Part shown: in pieces, positions 22,501 to 24,487 of the stretch
Layout: every line of letters begins with the position of its first letter
How positions within the stretch are numbered: the first letter of the stretch is position 1
Source of the DNA: Methanobacteriota archaeon
Lineage (GTDB): Archaea > Thermoplasmatota > Thermoplasmata > RBG-16-68-12
Length of the DNA stretch: 24,487 bases
Direction of reading: 5' to 3'
Assembly (NCBI GenBank): GCA_005878995.1
Contig: VBME01000017.1
Span: 1-24,487 of the forward strand
Made by a program: the position numbers and the translations under genes
The notes under the pieces: model-generated
Told to the model about the DNA's origin: nothing
The model's input: only the letters and a program-made list of their open reading frames with translations
Database searches by the model: none

Positions 22501-23243
22501 CACTCCTTCAGGTTCATGATGATCTCGAGGAAATTCTCCAGGTGCTTCGAGAGGGATGCGTTGTCCGTGTAGCCGCACGCGGACAAGTCCGGCGCCGCGA
22601 TTAATGCCGCGGATCCGTCCACGATCACGTCCGTCGCGATGAGCCCGCGGCGGTTCACGACGCCCGCGCCCTCAGGGATCTTCTGTCCCGGCTCCGTGAT
22701 GATCGTGATGCGGATCCCGCGGGCGATCGCCTGCTCGATCTTCTTCCCCATGTTCTCGCGGATCTCGGAGAATGTCGGCGTGGACACGATGCACGTTTCC
22801 GTCGCCTGATCGATCAGCTCGCCGATTTTCTCGAGGACGCGCGGTTTCGTGACGATCGTGTACACGAGCTGCGGTTCCCCCTTGGACCGCAAGACCTCGT
22901 GGAGCAGGTCGAGCTTCGCGAACGTGTCCTCCAGATGGTCGATCACGCGGCCTTTCACCTTGCTCGGCGCCTCCGGCTTGAAAATCGTGGGTCGGCCGCG
23001 GGTCGAGATCGCGAAGCCTTTCTGGCACAGGCTTTGGAGCACCTTGTACGCCGACGTCCGCGGGATGTGGGCGGTCTCCGCGATCGTCTCGGCGCTGCCG
23101 TAGCCGTGTGCAACGAGCGCGATGTAGCCGCGAGCCTCGTATCCCGACAAGCCGATCGACTCGAGGGTTTTCGTGGCCCGCTCAAACTCCAGCTCGAGGT
23201 CCACCCCGCCCGCGAGCAACTTCGACAAATCCTGCGGAACCAC
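22500..23243 (-). CDS. TrmB-family transcription regulator
   Basis: This 247-residue regulator has an N-terminal winged helix-turn-helix (about 21-92) including ERATKTLESIGLSGYEARGY and HIPRTSAYKVLQSLCQKGF. A short coiled segment near 100-120 follows, and then the C-terminal TrmB ligand/dimer domain, in the pattern of the PLD-like fold (IVSTPTFSEIRENMGKKI, GIRITIITEPG). The open frame extends to 23450, but the GTG at 23241-23243 lies 26 bases after a clear TATA-like box, so the longer form is rejected. TrmB proteins usually sense sugars or metabolites. Here the gene is coupled to a geranylgeranyl reductase and diverges from a secreted protein, so its targets may include lipid saturation or surface genes. 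Confidence 0.9.
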   Translation of the reverse strand: MVPQDLSKLLAGGVDLELEFERATKTLESIGLSGYEARGYIALVAHGYGSAETIAETAHIPRTSAYKVLQSLCQKGFAISTRGRPTIFKPEAPSKVKGRVIDHLEDTFAKLDLLHEVLRSKGEPQLVYTIVTKPRVLEKIGELIDQATETCIVSTPTFSEIRENMGKKIEQAIARGIRITIITEPGQKIPEGAGVVNRRGLIATDVIVDGSAALIAAPDLSACGYTDNASLSKHLENFLEIIMNLKE

Positions 23244-23263
23244 GGTCCACGATACCCAATGGC

Positions 23264-23272
23264 GGTTTTTAT
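23264..23272 (-). promoter_or_regulatory. TATA box of the TrmB regulator gene
   Basis: The minus strand reads GATAAAAAC, preceded by CGAAAA, a plausible BRE. It is centred about 26 bases before the GTG start. TTTCGAAA (23275-23282) next to it could be an operator core. Confidence 0.55.
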
Positions 23273-23318
23273 CTTTTCGAAAGGAAGCCGGTGCGCGCTC
23301 CTGAAATTCGAAGCAAGC

Positions 23319-23325
23319 CTTTATC
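23319..23325 (+). promoter_or_regulatory. TATA-like box of the secreted protein gene
   Basis: CTTTATC is centred 28 bases before the ATG at 23350. It diverges from the TrmB promoter within a 106-base shared region. Confidence 0.5.
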
Positions 23326-23349
23326 GCGGGACCCTTTCCTTCGGCGTCC

Positions 23350-24487
23350 ATGGGCTCGCTGCGCCCGGCGCTGCTCGCCACCCTGGCGGGCCTGCTCGTG
23401 CTCTGGAGCCTCTTTCCCCCCGCGTTCGGGCAGAATCCGTCGGGCCACATGGTCGTGACGACGGATTACGAGCTCTTCGGGACCTCCGATTTGAACGGTG
23501 GGGGCCACGTGACGTGGACCCTCACAGGGGCGAAAGCAGCGGACCTGCGTGCGAAAATCCTGCACATGTTCGACGAGTACCCGACCATTCCTCGCGGGTT
23601 CTTGTTCCAAGGCCAGTTGACCGCGGCGAATCAGGACGGCGTCCTCGAGTCCGTCGAAGGCGTGCGGTACACGGATCTCTTGGAGAACGTCCTCGAGCGT
23701 CCGGGTGGCGCCGAGGGGACGATCGCGCAGTACATGGAGCTCTATCCCTTCGATCTCCGGGAGAAGAACGCAGCAGACCCCGGCCTAGGCTTTGAGCGGA
23801 GTACGTCCGGTCTGGCGAACACGAACGTCAGCACGTCCGCCGACGTGGAGATCCGATTCCTCTTCGAGGCGAACACGACGACGCGAAACGCTCGCGTCTC
23901 CCTCTCGACCCTCGCCCTCGCGCAATCCCTGCATCGGCTCTTTTCGTACGACGCGATCCAGTCGCCGACCCTGACGCCTTCGGGACCGTATCCGGGGTCG
24001 TGGCCCTTCCTCATCGAGGGGGGCTGGCACAACATCACGACGAACAGCTGTCCACCGGGGGCCCCCAGCCCGTGTGCGGTGTTGTGGGCGGGGAACGACG
24101 CGACCGGGCGGTATGCGAACAACACGGTGGCCGCGACCCGGACGATCGCCGATCCGGCGTTCGCGACGCCGGCCTACATCCCGTTTGACCTGCGGTTCGC
24201 TTCCGATGTGTGGGCGACGTTCAACTACACGGGCCAAGTCGCGGATGCGGGAGATCGGCTCCACCTCCAGATCGCCCATGCGCCCGCTTTCACGGATTGG
24301 ACGAACCTCTCCTTCGGAGCCAGCGTCGACCTCAGTCCGACCGCGCCGGGGGTCTGGTCCACCGCGACCGTCAACCTGAGCGGCTACCTCGGCGATCGAG
24401 TACGCCTCCGGTTGAACTTCACATCGAACGCCGCAGGCAGCGCGCGGGGATTCTACATCCGCGACTTCGCGCTCCACGCGCCGTCGT
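23350..24487 (+). CDS. Secreted, probably glycosylated surface protein (3' end outside window)
   Basis: The frame is open from ATG 23350 to the right edge (379 codons). The N terminus is a signal peptide: MGSLRPALLATLAGLLVLWS followed by LFPPAFGQ, with likely cleavage near residue 27. The mature part is rich in Asn, Thr and Gly and contains many N-glycosylation sequons (NVS, NTT, NIT, NNT, NYT, NLS twice, NFT). The region from about residue 220 to the end alternates like beta strands and reads like a jelly-roll or adhesin-type domain (RLHLQIAHAP, RVRLRLNF, GFYIRDFAL). I do not recognise a named family; no catalytic motif is visible. A leaderless start is supported by CTTTATC 28 bases upstream. 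The divergent TrmB regulator may control it. The C terminus and any membrane anchor are beyond the window. Confidence 0.82.
   Translation, partial: MGSLRPALLATLAGLLVLWSLFPPAFGQNPSGHMVVTTDYELFGTSDLNGGGHVTWTLTGAKAADLRAKILHMFDEYPTIPRGFLFQGQLTAANQDGVLESVEGVRYTDLLENVLERPGGAEGTIAQYMELYPFDLREKNAADPGLGFERSTSGLANTNVSTSADVEIRFLFEANTTTRNARVSLSTLALAQSLHRLFSYDAIQSPTLTPSGPYPGSWPFLIEGGWHNITTNSCPPGAPSPCAVLWAGNDATGRYANNTVAATRTIADPAFATPAYIPFDLRFASDVWATFNYTGQVADAGDRLHLQIAHAPAFTDWTNLSFGASVDLSPTAPGVWSTATVNLSGYLGDRVRLRLNFTSNAAGSARGFYIRDFALHAPS

Noticed and set aside
23244..23450. N-terminal extension of the TrmB regulator
   Set aside because: It would run across a clear TATA box and overlap the divergent signal-peptide gene; the GTG at 23243 has ideal leaderless spacing.

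Overview
The window reads as chromosomal DNA from a GC-rich archaeon, most likely an uncultured member of the Thermoplasmatota. The evidence is a set of typically archaeal genes: GGPP synthase, two geranylgeranyl reductases, a beta-CASP nuclease without KH domains, a TrmB-family regulator and a DUF835 membrane protein. Many genes also have a T/A-rich box about 26-31 bases before the start codon, as expected for TATA-driven, leaderless or nearly leaderless archaeal transcripts. The lineage call is inference from gene content, not from a marker phylogeny.

Region 1 (1-8837, + strand) is the membrane arm of a complex I-like (Nuo/Fpo-type) oxidoreductase in tight operon order: H, J (split in two), K, L, M, a second M, N. 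There is no nuoI between H and J, and subunits A-D and I are not in the window. Two NuoM-type pumps plus NuoL and NuoN give four antiporter-like subunits. The C-terminal lateral-helix region of NuoL carries a 26-residue tandem duplication, which fits a lengthened connecting helix in a four-pump enzyme.

Region 2 (8911-10694) holds a Y-family DNA polymerase whose catalytic SIDE motif reads GIEE, and two small leftward genes: a 70-residue protein and a four-helix membrane protein.

Region 3 (10798-13626) holds a malic enzyme (- strand), then a short accessory-looking segment. That segment contains a 103-residue protein with Cas2-like sequence features, four nearly identical 20-bp palindromes (one just before and one just after that gene, two more in the following spacer), and an HEXXH metalloprotease-like gene whose promoter lies just downstream of the last palindrome. 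This is the best candidate here for an undescribed system.

Region 4 (13682-16343) holds an Mrp/NBP35-type Fe-S carrier ATPase, a convergent thioredoxin with an N-terminal extension, and a polytopic DUF835 protein whose natural start seems to be interrupted by an in-frame TGA.

Region 5 (16509-22500) is an isoprenoid/membrane-lipid block: a protein with class I terpene-synthase-like motifs, GGPP synthase, a geranylgeranyl reductase, a beta-CASP RNase, and a convergent second geranylgeranyl reductase that follows a TrmB-type regulator in one operon. Diverging from that regulator, a secreted, sequon-rich protein runs off the right edge. No stretch longer than about 205 bases lacks a gene, and I see no rRNA, tRNA, insertion sequence or CRISPR array.
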